From JBHIDQ01 sp046760155 (GTDB lineage Bacteria; Chloroflexota; Dehalococcoidia; Dehalococcoidales; RBG-16-60-22), in the NCBI GenBank assembly GCA_046760155.1, contig JBHIDQ010000014.1, forward strand, positions 1 through 21,076: 21,076 nt of DNA, given 5' to 3'. A program made the translations under genes and the position numbers. Below the pieces are notes generated by a model. The model was given only the letters and a program-made list of their open reading frames with translations. It was not told where the DNA came from and searched no databases. Positions 14,939 to 21,037 of this stretch are shown piece by piece (positions within the stretch are counted from its first letter, which is position 1; each line of letters starts with the position of its first letter).

Positions 14939-15790
14939 CTACTGAGCTATTGCCTCCAGCAGCAACTCCACATTCTTGTCAATGGCTTTCTCCCAGGTCT
15001 CGGTGTTCTCCAACCCACCAGGGAAATTGGAAAGTATTACCCTTTGGCAACCAAGTTCTTCAGCTATCCCTGCCCCAGCATCTTTCCCACTGTGCAGGTT
15101 ATCGATAATCAGGGTTACCTTTGCCTCCCTACCCTTGTCCACTAAATCTTTGACCACTTTCGGAGTAAGCGAATCAGGGTCACCATAGGTGCCAACGACG
15201 TTGAGACCAATCCATTTCAGAAAGCCAGCCTGCCAGAAAGCAGACAGCACATTTACCTCAGAGAGGTTCACCTCGGCAAGCTTGGCTTTTATCTCGGCCT
15301 CTTTAGCCATAATCGTGTTCTTGTACTCTGCCGCTGACTTCTGATAAGCGGAACTGTTCTTACTATCCACTTGGCTCAAGGCAGCAGCCACCTTATTTGT
15401 TGCCTCTAGCTGTACCGGGGGTGTCATCCAGTTGCCCTTGATGTCAATCCTGACTACGGTGAGGTCGGGGTTATTAGCTGAGGCGATTAGCTGCTCAGCA
15501 AAAGTCTCCCCAGGCCAGCCATGCAGGAGAAAGAGGTCAGCATCAGCCAACTTCTGAATATCGTGGGGCTTAGCATCAAAGTCCCCCGGGTGTTGCGCTG
15601 GCGGAACAATGTTGACCACATCAACCCGGTCACCCCCCACTCGCTCCACAATATAAGTTAGCAGGGAAGTACTGGTGACCACCTTTAACTTTGCCGTATC
15701 TTCTGCCGCGCAACCGCCCGGAAGTGAAGCAAAGGCAAAACTCAAGACCAGGATTGCGGTGATAAGAAAAGTCCTTTTTCTCCGGTACAT
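14939..15790 (-). CDS. ZnuA/TroA-like metal-binding lipoprotein with atypical ligands
   Basis: A 283-residue extracytoplasmic binding protein of the ZnuA/TroA family. A basic N-terminus and hydrophobic segment (about 7-22) end in the lipobox L-P-G-G-C with C27, so it is membrane-anchored. The first metal ligand position is present as H67 in A-Q-H-P-G-D, followed by the typical P-H-D-I-Q-K-L-A-D-A-D-L-F-L-L-H-G. The second (normally P-H-x-W) reads M-T-P-P at 122-125. The third (normally S-H-x-A-F-x-Y) reads S-A-F-W-Q-A-G-F at 183-190. Two of four usual ligands therefore seem missing. There is no His-rich loop, as found in many zinc-specific ZnuA proteins. The metal is unknown; it may bind with other residues such as H76, H90 or H233. 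AAGGGG precedes the ATG. Confidence 0.88.
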   Translation of the reverse strand: MYRRKRTFLITAILVLSFAFASLPGGCAAEDTAKLKVVTSTSLLTYIVERVGGDRVDVVNIVPPAQHPGDFDAKPHDIQKLADADLFLLHGWPGETFAEQLIASANNPDLTVVRIDIKGNWMTPPVQLEATNKVAAALSQVDSKNSSAYQKSAAEYKNTIMAKEAEIKAKLAEVNLSEVNVLSAFWQAGFLKWIGLNVVGTYGDPDSLTPKVVKDLVDKGREAKVTLIIDNLHSGKDAGAGIAEELGCQRVILSNFPGGLENTETWEKAIDKNVELLLEAIAQ

Positions 15791-15841
15791 AGATTACCCC
15801 TTTAATACATGTCCTTTATTTTCGAAGCGATTTAATGCATT

Positions 15842-15857
15842 TGCAATTAATCGCAAT
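15842..15857. promoter_or_regulatory. Putative Fur-family operator upstream of znuA-like gene
   Basis: TGCAA-TTAATC-GCAAT lies between the fur stop and the znuA-like start. It sits inside a near-palindrome TTGC-N8-GCAA (15841-15856, 14 of 16 positions symmetric). The same TGCAA-N6-GCAAT pattern occurs at the fur promoter (16352-16367). An internal promoter is possible here but its boxes are weak. Confidence 0.45.
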
Positions 15858-15872
15858 AACCGGGTAAAAAAA

Positions 15873-16295
15873 TTATTGACTGCAATCAGTGCAACGTCCA
15901 AAAATAGCCAGGTGCCTCAAATCAGCACTAAATTTATATTCGCGCAGCAACTGGCTCCGTAGAGAAGATAGCATTGACTCATCCAGGTCAATTATCGCTC
16001 CGCACTCCTGACAGACCAGGTGATGGTGGTGTCCCTTGTCGACGGGGTGATATCTCACCCGGCCTCCTCCGAGGTCAGTCTCCGTCACCAGGCCCAGTCG
16101 TTTCAGCAGGTCCAGAGTGCGATAAACGGTTGAGATGTTAACGTAAGGATATTTAGCCACTACCTGAGCATAAATTTCTTCGGCACTAATGTGATGGTCA
16201 CTACTAGCAATTGCTGACAAAACCAGCATTCGCTGCGGCGTCAGGCGATACCCCTGCTCATTTAATTGGTTAATTAGATCTCTTTCTTGCTGCAC
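15873..16295 (-). CDS. Fur-family metalloregulator (Zur-like by context)
   Basis: A 140-residue Fur-family repressor. A winged helix domain occupies about residues 5-85, with the recognition segment N-I-S-T-V-Y-R-T-L-D-L-L (53-64). A histidine-rich hinge (H83, H89-H92) leads to the dimerisation domain. Two structural zinc pairs are present: C95-x-x-C98 and C135-x-x-C138. The protein begins at a GTG (16295) with GAGGG upstream; the reading frame offers no better start. It leads an operon with a ZnuACB-type importer, so it most likely senses the same metal and represses this operon. Zur or another specificity (Mn, Fe, peroxide) cannot be told from sequence alone. The promoter carries a candidate operator, which suggests autoregulation. 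Confidence 0.9.
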   Translation of the reverse strand: MQQERDLINQLNEQGYRLTPQRMLVLSAIASSDHHISAEEIYAQVVAKYPYVNISTVYRTLDLLKRLGLVTETDLGGGRVRYHPVDKGHHHHLVCQECGAIIDLDESMLSSLRSQLLREYKFSADLRHLAIFGRCTDCSQ

Positions 16296-16327
16296 TTAGC
16301 CCTCGACTAACTTAAGAAGCAGGCAAA

Positions 16328-16367
16328 AGTATAGCAGAACCAAAAAATTTATGCAAGCTTTTGCAAT
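16328..16367 (-). promoter_or_regulatory. Promoter of the fur-znu operon with overlapping putative operator
   Basis: On the minus strand TTGCAT (16351-16356), a 17-nt spacer and TATACT (16328-16333) form a near-consensus promoter about 30 nt upstream of the fur GTG. The -35 box overlaps TGCAA-GCTTTT-GCAAT (16352-16367, plus-strand reading), the motif shared with the znuA upstream region. Binding there would block RNA polymerase. Confidence 0.6.
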
Positions 16368-16394
16368 TAAGATTAATTTCTTTTGCAGCTTTTT

Positions 16395-16844
16395 TCAAAA
16401 CTTTTCACTGCTATCCAGCATTAAAGTCACCGGGCCGTCGTTATGGATTTCCACCTGCATATACGCCTGAAAGCGTCCGGTGGCCACCTTTAAGCCGGTG
16501 GCTCGTGTCTGCTCCACAAAGTACTGAAATAACTCTTCGGCTTGAGCGGGTGCTGCCGCCTCAGTAAAACTGGGACGGCGTCCCTTCTTGGTATCAGCCA
16601 AAAGAGTAAACTGGCTCACCAGCAGTAACTCGGCCTTAATATCCAGAGCCGAAAGGTTAAACTTACCTTCTTCATCAGCAAAAATGCGCAGGTTGACAAT
16701 TTTTTGTGCCAAATACTGCGCATCCTTTTCCGTATCCCCACCGGCAACACCGAGAAAAACTACTAGCCCCTTACCTATCCTACCGACTTCTTCATTATCA
16801 ATGCTTACCGAGGCTCGAGTAACTCGTTGCAGTAGTGCTTTCAT
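16395..16844 (-). CDS. dtd: D-aminoacyl-tRNA deacylase
   Basis: A 149-residue enzyme that removes D-amino acids, and glycine mischarged on tRNA-Ala, from tRNA. The family's two signature motifs are present: S-Q-F-T-L-L-A-D-T-x-K-G-x-R-P-S-F and, near the C-terminus, N-D-G-P-V-T, which carries the cis-proline that enforces chirality. The N-terminus M-K-A-L-L-Q-R-V-T-R-A-S-V is typical. The open frame extends to 17000, but the extra 52 residues are antisense-like basic sequence overlapping the fmdB-like gene. The ATG at 16844 is therefore chosen; it is 4 nt after the fmdB-like stop, with AAGGAAAG upstream. The two genes form an operon. Confidence 0.94.
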   Translation of the reverse strand: MKALLQRVTRASVSIDNEEVGRIGKGLVVFLGVAGGDTEKDAQYLAQKIVNLRIFADEEGKFNLSALDIKAELLLVSQFTLLADTKKGRRPSFTEAAAPAQAEELFQYFVEQTRATGLKVATGRFQAYMQVEIHNDGPVTLMLDSSEKF

Positions 16845-16848
16845 GACA

Positions 16849-17112
16849 CTACTTTCCTTTCTCTTCCCTTTTTCCCTTACTGGGCAATTCCTCCTTACTC
16901 TTCTCAGGCTCTTTACTCTCTTCAGGATTTTTACCCTTACGGCTGTCAGTAATATAGAAGCCACTGCCTTTAAAAATAACCGGAATCGAGTGAATGACAC
17001 GCCGAGCTTTCCCCCGGCATTCCGGGCACATCGCTACTGGCTCTTCATCAAAACTCTGCTTTCTTTCAAAACGTCTCTGACATACACCACACTCATACTC
17101 ATAAGTAGGCAC
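16849..17112 (-). CDS. FmdB-family zinc ribbon protein
   Basis: An 87-residue protein with an N-terminal zinc ribbon: M-P-T-Y-E-Y-E-C-x-x-C (C8, C11) and C-P-E-C (C29, C32), the hallmark of the FmdB/CxxC_CxxC_SSSS family. The middle, with V-I-x-x-I-P-V-I-F-K-G-S-G-F-Y, is conserved in the family. The last 30 residues are a charged, Lys/Glu-rich, probably disordered tail. FmdB was first named as a putative regulator of formamidase or formylmethanofuran genes, but its general function is unknown. It starts with GTG at 17112 behind a GAGGTGA ribosome site and is followed 4 nt later by dtd, suggesting a shared transcript. Confidence 0.9.
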   Translation of the reverse strand: MPTYEYECGVCQRRFERKQSFDEEPVAMCPECRGKARRVIHSIPVIFKGSGFYITDSRKGKNPEESKEPEKSKEELPSKGKREEKGK

Positions 17113-17141
17113 TACTTCACCTCAAACAAATTTTTCAAAAT

Positions 17142-17171
17142 ATTTTACCGTATTAGCTCAGCTTCAGGCAA
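17142..17171 (-). promoter_or_regulatory. Candidate promoter of fmdB-like/dtd operon
   Basis: On the minus strand TTGCCT (17166-17171), an 18-nt spacer and TAAAAT (17142-17147) lie about 30 nt upstream of the GTG at 17112. Confidence 0.4.
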
Positions 17172-17225
17172 ATTATGAGTACGACTAGTTAGTAACCGCG
17201 ATTTTGCAAAACCTCAATGCTCCGC

Positions 17226-17254
17226 TAGACTTATCATCAAAAAAGAGGTAAAAT
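17226..17254 (+). promoter_or_regulatory. Candidate promoter of SWIM-pyrF-DUF951-dinB unit
   Basis: TAGACT (17226-17231), a 17-nt spacer and TAAAAT (17249-17254) would start a transcript near 17261. This gives a leader of roughly 115 nt before the SWIM gene. The match to consensus is modest. Just downstream is a 10-bp palindrome TGAACGTTCA (17263-17272). Confidence 0.35.
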
Positions 17255-17287
17255 TAAATAAATGAACGTTCAATGGAAGTAAATAAT

Positions 17288-17344
17288 ATGTATTCAGCAG
17301 TTATTTGCTTATTATTAGGGAAAAGAAGCACTGTGCCTGATTAA
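17288..17344 (+). CDS. Possible 18-codon leader peptide
   Basis: An ATG at 17288, with GGAAG about 8 nt upstream, opens an 18-codon frame MYSAVICLLLGKRSTVPD ending in TAA at 17342-17344. It contains three TTA leucine codons in a row. Its end runs through the 5' arm and loop of the hairpin at 17323-17357. It could be a regulatory leader peptide or a chance frame; no family resemblance is seen. Confidence 0.25.
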   Translation: MYSAVICLLLGKRSTVPD

Positions 17345-17357
17345 GCCAGTGCTTCTT
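17323..17357 (+). promoter_or_regulatory. Leader hairpin upstream of the SWIM gene
   Basis: A perfect 11-bp stem (17323-17333 AAGAAGCACTG with 17347-17357) with a 13-nt loop ends 5 nt before the AAGGAGGG ribosome site at 17363-17370. No T-run follows, so it is not a terminator. Its position suits control of translation initiation or protection of the mRNA. Confidence 0.5.
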
Positions 17358-17377
17358 AGGTTAAGGAGGGAGAATTG

Positions 17378-17641
17378 ATGCAGTCTAGTTTAATTGGCAA
17401 GATTGAAAAAGCCAAGCGCTATGCCCAAGAGACCGACCGGGTTACCTTCTCCGAACTCTCCGTAAAATTCCGTGGTGAGAATGATAACTACAATACCAGC
17501 TACAAAGATGGCAAGTGGTATTGTTCCTGCCACTTCTTCTCCAGTTGGGGACTCTGCAGCCATACCATGGCACTACAGAAAATCCTGGGCGATATGCTCC
17601 CTTCAGAGGCCCAGACCACGCAATTTGATATTAGCCGGTAA
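17378..17641 (+). CDS. Small SWIM zinc-finger protein
   Basis: An 87-residue protein built around a SWIM zinc finger: W-Y-C-S-C-x8-C-S-H-T, with C49, C51, C60 and H62 as the CxC-x(n)-CxH ligands. SWIM domains bind DNA or proteins and often occur in larger helicase- or transposase-linked proteins; here the domain stands nearly alone with a short helical N-terminus. The strong AAGGAGGG (17363-17370) favours the ATG at 17378 over a TTG one codon earlier. It is the first gene of a set with pyrF, DUF951 and dinB. Its role is unknown; the link to dinB hints at DNA metabolism but is weak evidence. Confidence 0.85.
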   Translation: MQSSLIGKIEKAKRYAQETDRVTFSELSVKFRGENDNYNTSYKDGKWYCSCHFFSSWGLCSHTMALQKILGDMLPSEAQTTQFDISR

Positions 17642-17700
17642 CTACCGCCAGCTGGCTTGCCTATTCCTATGGCCGATCACCATCCAGCCTCGGGGAGAAT

Positions 17701-18525
17701 GTGGTGAATTTCATCGAAAAACTGACAAAAGCAACACAAAAAAATAAGAGTTTACTCTGTGTTGGGCTTGACCCTGACCCAGAGCAAATGCCTGATGGAG
17801 TGAGTGTTCTTGAATTTAACCAAGCAATTATTGAGGCTACGGCTGACCTAGTATGTGCCTATAAACTCAACTTTGCCTTCTACGAAGTTCTAGGCGATGA
17901 AGGACTTGATGTCCTGAAACGCACAACTAGATGCATTCCCGATGATATAGCAGTAATTGGTGACGCCAAGCGGGGCGACATCGGTAATACGGCCAAAGCC
18001 TATGCCAAAGCTATCTTTACTAACTTTAATTTTGATGCCACGACGGTGAATCCTTACCTTGGCTTTGACTCGATAGAGCCCTTTATCCAGTATCATGACC
18101 GGGGGGTGTTCATTCTGTGCCGGACCTCAAATGCTGGTGCCATTGATTTTCAAGGCCTCTGCGCTAAAATAGAAGATGGCAGCAATCGTCCCCTATTTGA
18201 GATAGTCGCCCTCAAAGCCAGTCAGTGGAATGTACACGGCAACATTGGACTAGTTGTTGGTGCTACCTATCCCGAAGAATTAAGACTTATTCGAAGCAAC
18301 CACCCCGATATGCCACTCTTGATACCGGGTATTGGTGCTCAGGGCGGTGACCTAGCCTTAACCGTCCGCCACGGGGTTGACAGCAAAGGAGAGAAGGCAA
18401 TTATTAACTCCTCCCGTCAAATTATCTATGCCTCAAGAGGAAAAGATTTTGCCCAAGCTGCCCGCCGTGCCGCCGCTGAGCTAAGAGACCAGATTAATTC
18501 CCATCGAGCTACGTTTACTTCTTAG
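17701..18525 (+). CDS. pyrF: Orotidine-5'-phosphate decarboxylase (PyrF type 2)
   Basis: A 274-residue TIM-barrel enzyme that makes UMP from OMP, the last step of pyrimidine synthesis. The N-terminal C-V-G-L-D-P-D-P (20-27) and the catalytic D-A-K-R-G-D-I-G-N-T (88-97, with K90 and D93) are intact. They are followed by T-V-N-P-Y-L-G-F-D-S, P-G-I-G-A-Q-G-G-D and N-S-S-R-Q-I-I-Y-A phosphate-binding loops. The length and these loops identify the longer type 2 family rather than the ~230-residue E. coli type. The start is GTG at 17701 (or the GTG one codon later), with GGGGAGA just upstream. The gene lies 59 nt after the SWIM gene and 29 nt before DUF951, apart from pyrD. Confidence 0.95.
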   Translation: MVNFIEKLTKATQKNKSLLCVGLDPDPEQMPDGVSVLEFNQAIIEATADLVCAYKLNFAFYEVLGDEGLDVLKRTTRCIPDDIAVIGDAKRGDIGNTAKAYAKAIFTNFNFDATTVNPYLGFDSIEPFIQYHDRGVFILCRTSNAGAIDFQGLCAKIEDGSNRPLFEIVALKASQWNVHGNIGLVVGATYPEELRLIRSNHPDMPLLIPGIGAQGGDLALTVRHGVDSKGEKAIINSSRQIIYASRGKDFAQAARRAAAELRDQINSHRATFTS

Positions 18526-18554
18526 CCAGATATTAGCGCTTCGAGGCAAAAAGT

Positions 18555-18746
18555 ATGGTCACAGAAATAAAATTGGGTGATGTCGTCCGCCTTAAGAAGA
18601 AACACCCCTGCGGCAGTTACGAATGGCAGGTAGTCCGACTCGGCGCTGATATCGGGATTAAATGCCTTAAATGTCAACACCGTGTCCTCCTGGAGAGGAG
18701 CGTCTTTGAACGCAGAGTAAAACAATTTATCTCCCGGGGTGAATAA
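18555..18746 (+). CDS. DUF951 family protein
   Basis: A 63-residue basic protein matching DUF951. It has the typical G-D-V-V-R-L-K-K-x-H-P-C-G-S-x-E-W-x-V-x-R-x-G-A-D-I-G-I-K-C-x-x-C pattern (8-40). C19 and the C37-x-x-C40 pair may bind a metal. The fold is probably a small beta-barrel. The function of the family is unknown; it is frequent in Gram-positive and Chloroflexota genomes. The ATG at 18555 follows GAGG. The stop TAA is directly abutted by the dinB ATG and the dinB ribosome site (GGGGTGA) lies inside the end of this gene, so the two are tightly coupled. Confidence 0.9.
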   Translation: MVTEIKLGDVVRLKKKHPCGSYEWQVVRLGADIGIKCLKCQHRVLLERSVFERRVKQFISRGE

Positions 18747-19967
18747 ATGACACGCCGCATTATGCATATCGATTTAGATGCTTTCTTTGTCTCCGTGGAG
18801 CAGGTACTGAACCCCGAACTGAAAGGCAAAGCGGTGGTGGTCGGTGGTAAGCCTGACCGAAGAGGTGTCGTGGCTGCCGCCTCCTACGAAGCCCGTGCTT
18901 TTGGGGTACATTCGGCGATGCCACTGGCTACTGCCAGCCGTCTTTGCCCCCAAGCCATCTTCATCGAAGGTAACTTTGCCAAATATCGCGATGCCTCACA
19001 AAAATTTATGGCGATTCTGGCTGATTTTTCCCCCTACCTTGAGCCACTGGGCATCGATGAAGCCTATCTTGACGCCACCGGTTTTGAGTCTATCCATGGC
19101 TCAATCCACCAAATGGCGGTCAAGATAAGACAACGGATTAAAGATGAACTGGGTCTTTGTGCTTCAATAGGCATCGCCAGCAGTAAGGTGGTCGCCAAGA
19201 TTGCCTCGGACTTAGCCAAGCCGGATGGCCTACTGGAAGTTCCAGTGGGAAAGGAGCGTTCGTTTCTAAAACCTTTACCAATAGCCAAGTTGCCCGGAAT
19301 TGGCAAAAAGAGTGAGCGAATATTAAAAGGTTTGGGTGTTAGTACCATTGGGCAACTGGCTGCCCTGTCCTTAGATATGCTGAAAAGCCACTTTGGTGCT
19401 TGGGGTAAGTCAATCCATGACCACGCCAATGGCATTGGTGATGACAAAGTGGAGCCTCCCGCCGCAGCTAAATCCACCAGCCGGGAAACCACCTTTGCCC
19501 AAGACACCAGAGACTCCTCGTTTCTGAAGGCAACGCTACGTTATCTCAGTGAGCGGGTGGGCAGTGATTTACGACAGAAAGGGAAGCTAGCGCGGTGCGT
19601 AACCCTGAAGCTGAGATATGCTGATTTCAGCACGATTACCCGTCAGCAAACCCTTGCCCAGGCCAGTGATACTGACCAGACCATATTCACCACCGGACTA
19701 AGGCTACTTAAGAATGAGTTGTCTCGGGAAAAGCGGGCGATTCGCCTTATTGGCATCGGGGTATCAAATCTGGTGGAAACCGGTCAGCAACTGGATATGC
19801 TTGACTCATCTGCCCAAAGGCTAGAAAAACTAAACATCGCGATTGACCGCATCCGCCAAAAATACGGTTTTGCCGCCATACAAACCGGAGGAACACTACG
19901 GCTGAAAGATATCTTCCCGGAAACTGAGGGGGGCTATACTCTACATACGCCGAGTTTATCAAGGTAG
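18747..19967 (+). CDS. dinB: DNA polymerase IV (Y-family translesion polymerase)
   Basis: A 406-residue Y-family polymerase for translesion synthesis. The catalytic acidic residues lie in M-H-I-D-L-D-A-F-F (D9) and in G-I-D-E-A-Y-L-D (second Asp-Glu pair). F13/F14 form the steric gate region. S-Y-E-A-R-A-F-G-V, the helix-hairpin-helix L-P-G-I-G-K-K-S and the little-finger domain with S-x-E-T-T-F follow in order. Near the C-terminus Q-Q-L-D-M-L-D looks like a beta-clamp binding motif. The length matters: at about 400 residues this is a full Pol IV. It starts right after the DUF951 stop. I see no recognisable LexA box in front of it, so SOS control cannot be claimed. Confidence 0.94.
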   Translation: MTRRIMHIDLDAFFVSVEQVLNPELKGKAVVVGGKPDRRGVVAAASYEARAFGVHSAMPLATASRLCPQAIFIEGNFAKYRDASQKFMAILADFSPYLEPLGIDEAYLDATGFESIHGSIHQMAVKIRQRIKDELGLCASIGIASSKVVAKIASDLAKPDGLLEVPVGKERSFLKPLPIAKLPGIGKKSERILKGLGVSTIGQLAALSLDMLKSHFGAWGKSIHDHANGIGDDKVEPPAAAKSTSRETTFAQDTRDSSFLKATLRYLSERVGSDLRQKGKLARCVTLKLRYADFSTITRQQTLAQASDTDQTIFTTGLRLLKNELSREKRAIRLIGIGVSNLVETGQQLDMLDSSAQRLEKLNIAIDRIRQKYGFAAIQTGGTLRLKDIFPETEGGYTLHTPSLSR

Positions 19968-20009
19968 AGGGGGCTAGTGAAGTTAGGGTAAAATTGATCC
20001 AAAATAGTA

Positions 20010-20038
20010 TTGACAAATACCTTAACATTTGCTATTCT
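20010..20038 (+). promoter_or_regulatory. Strong promoter upstream of a candidate small RNA
   Basis: A perfect TTGACA (20010-20015), a 17-nt spacer and TATTCT (20033-20038) predict a start near 20045. It is one of the best promoters in the window but has no protein gene downstream on this strand before the terminator. Confidence 0.65.
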
Positions 20039-20043
20039 ATATA

Positions 20044-20111
20044 TGGCAGCTGAAATCAGCTTTATCGCTGACGTAGGCGGCCCCCTCAGCCCTCGTAAGA
20101 GGGCTTTTCTT
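20044..20111 (+). ncRNA. Candidate small RNA of about 65 nt
   Basis: Between a good promoter and a good terminator lies a short transcript unit without an open frame. It begins with a hairpin (AGCTG-AAAT-CAGCT, 20048-20061), has a GC-rich middle (GGCGGCCCCC, about 20076-20085) and ends in the terminator hairpin. It does not match a riboswitch or known RNA family that I recognise. The terminator could also serve dinB. The alternative is a relic leader whose gene has been lost or displaced. Confidence 0.45.
20088..20111 (+). terminator. Rho-independent terminator
   Basis: A perfect 7-bp stem AGCCCTC/GAGGGCT (20088-20094 with 20099-20105), loop GTAA, then TTTCTT. The oriented T-tail is on the plus strand only, so it ends the small RNA and possibly dinB read-through, not the minus-strand gene that stops at 20110. 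Confidence 0.85.
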
Positions 20112-20859
20112 ATGGGTAAATGACGAATCCGTAGTTATCTTTTCTCGAAGCCTCCAACATATACCTTGGCTTAATTCTTTTATAAAGTTTATGTATCCCG
20201 TATTCTACATGCCCAGGGGTATGATCATGCCGCAGCCGTGCTAAGTATGCACTCATATCCGCAAGCTGAACAAAGTACGAATACTGCGAATGTCTTGAAA
20301 AAGGATCCTCAATAATTTTTACTACTGGAGCCTGATAATATCCGCCATAATGGCTTGGAATCGGATTATACACCCTCATCTTTCTTGATAACCGCCGAAC
20401 CATTTTGTCATGACCTTCATCATTCACAACAATCCCCAATTCCTGCCTTCCCAATAACCAATTTTCATATCTCTGAAAAAACATCGTCCAAGCAATCTCA
20501 CCGATCTTGCTAGTAGATGAAAGTTGAGGAGAGCCCTTGTCAATGCTTACTATTAGAATAGCTATCTCTTGGGAATACCGCAAGAACTCCGCCGTTCTTC
20601 TAAAGATTCTGGTACGGTCTGCATAATTCAAATTTAACTTTCTGAAATCACCACTGTTATTCCACAGGTCAGTTGCTCGCAAATCTGATTTCAATGTAAG
20701 CCCAAAATCTCTTTTTAGACCTTGTCTAAATGCCCTTATTTTCTCAAGGAATATCTTCCAGTTTGAATCGGCAAGAATGATTCCACTTAGAGTATAATGC
20801 CGAGTTATTGCGACATTATACCCATAATCTCCAGATTCATCGACATAAGCAATATACAC
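20110..20859 (-). CDS. DUF3800 domain protein
   Basis: A 249-residue protein of the DUF3800 family. It begins with the hallmark Y-V-D-E-S-G-D (5-11). Further conserved acidic positions appear in V-V-N-D-E-G-H-D (144-151) and Q-L-A-D-M-S-A-Y (198-205). Three spaced acidic sites of this kind suggest an RNase H-like nuclease fold, which has been proposed for the family; activity here is inference. DUF3800 genes are scattered, often mobile and sometimes near defence genes, but no defence partner is visible here. The start is GTG at 20859 with AGGAGA 8 nt upstream. The gene looks more AT-rich than its neighbours and stands alone, consistent with acquisition by transfer. Confidence 0.85.
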   Translation of the reverse strand: MYIAYVDESGDYGYNVAITRHYTLSGIILADSNWKIFLEKIRAFRQGLKRDFGLTLKSDLRATDLWNNSGDFRKLNLNYADRTRIFRRTAEFLRYSQEIAILIVSIDKGSPQLSSTSKIGEIAWTMFFQRYENWLLGRQELGIVVNDEGHDKMVRRLSRKMRVYNPIPSHYGGYYQAPVVKIIEDPFSRHSQYSYFVQLADMSAYLARLRHDHTPGHVEYGIHKLYKRIKPRYMLEASRKDNYGFVIYP

Positions 20860-20926
20860 TTGTAATGTCTCCTAAGTAAATTTCAAATCACCGTAGCCAA
20901 GAACATTCACTTTGATTTACACCTAG

Positions 20927-20955
20927 AATATACCACCCAGCCTAATTTTAGTCTA
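20927..20955 (-). promoter_or_regulatory. Candidate promoter of the DUF3800 gene
   Basis: On the minus strand TAGACT (20950-20955), a 17-nt spacer and TATATT (20927-20932) lie about 70 nt upstream of the GTG start. Confidence 0.4.
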
Positions 20956-20972
20956 GCTCTTAATAACCCCAC

Positions 20973-21001
20973 TTGTTTTCTACCTTCGCAGCGTCTATAA
21001 T
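20973..21001 (+). promoter_or_regulatory. Promoter of the ilvE-like gene
   Basis: TTGTTT (20973-20978), a 17-nt spacer and a perfect TATAAT (20996-21001) place a start near 21008, 30 nt before the ATG. Confidence 0.6.
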
Positions 21002-21037
21002 GAGTGATAATATTAGAATAGAAAAGGAGACCCGCCA

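Noticed and set aside
16845..17000. Upstream extension of dtd
   Set aside because: It overlaps the fmdB-like gene out of frame and is not family-like; ATG 16844 gives the exact Dtd start.
17263..17272. TGAACGTTCA palindrome as a LexA/SOS box
   Set aside because: Known GAAC/GTTC SOS boxes have a 4-nt spacer between halves, which is missing here; a 10-bp palindrome can be chance.
17472..17747. Plus-strand 91-codon frame overlapping SWIM and pyrF
   Set aside because: Out of frame with both recognised genes; shadow sequence.
18522..18767. Minus-strand open frame opposite DUF951
   Set aside because: Fully antisense to DUF951, whose pattern is recognisable; no promoter or ribosome site is seen for it.
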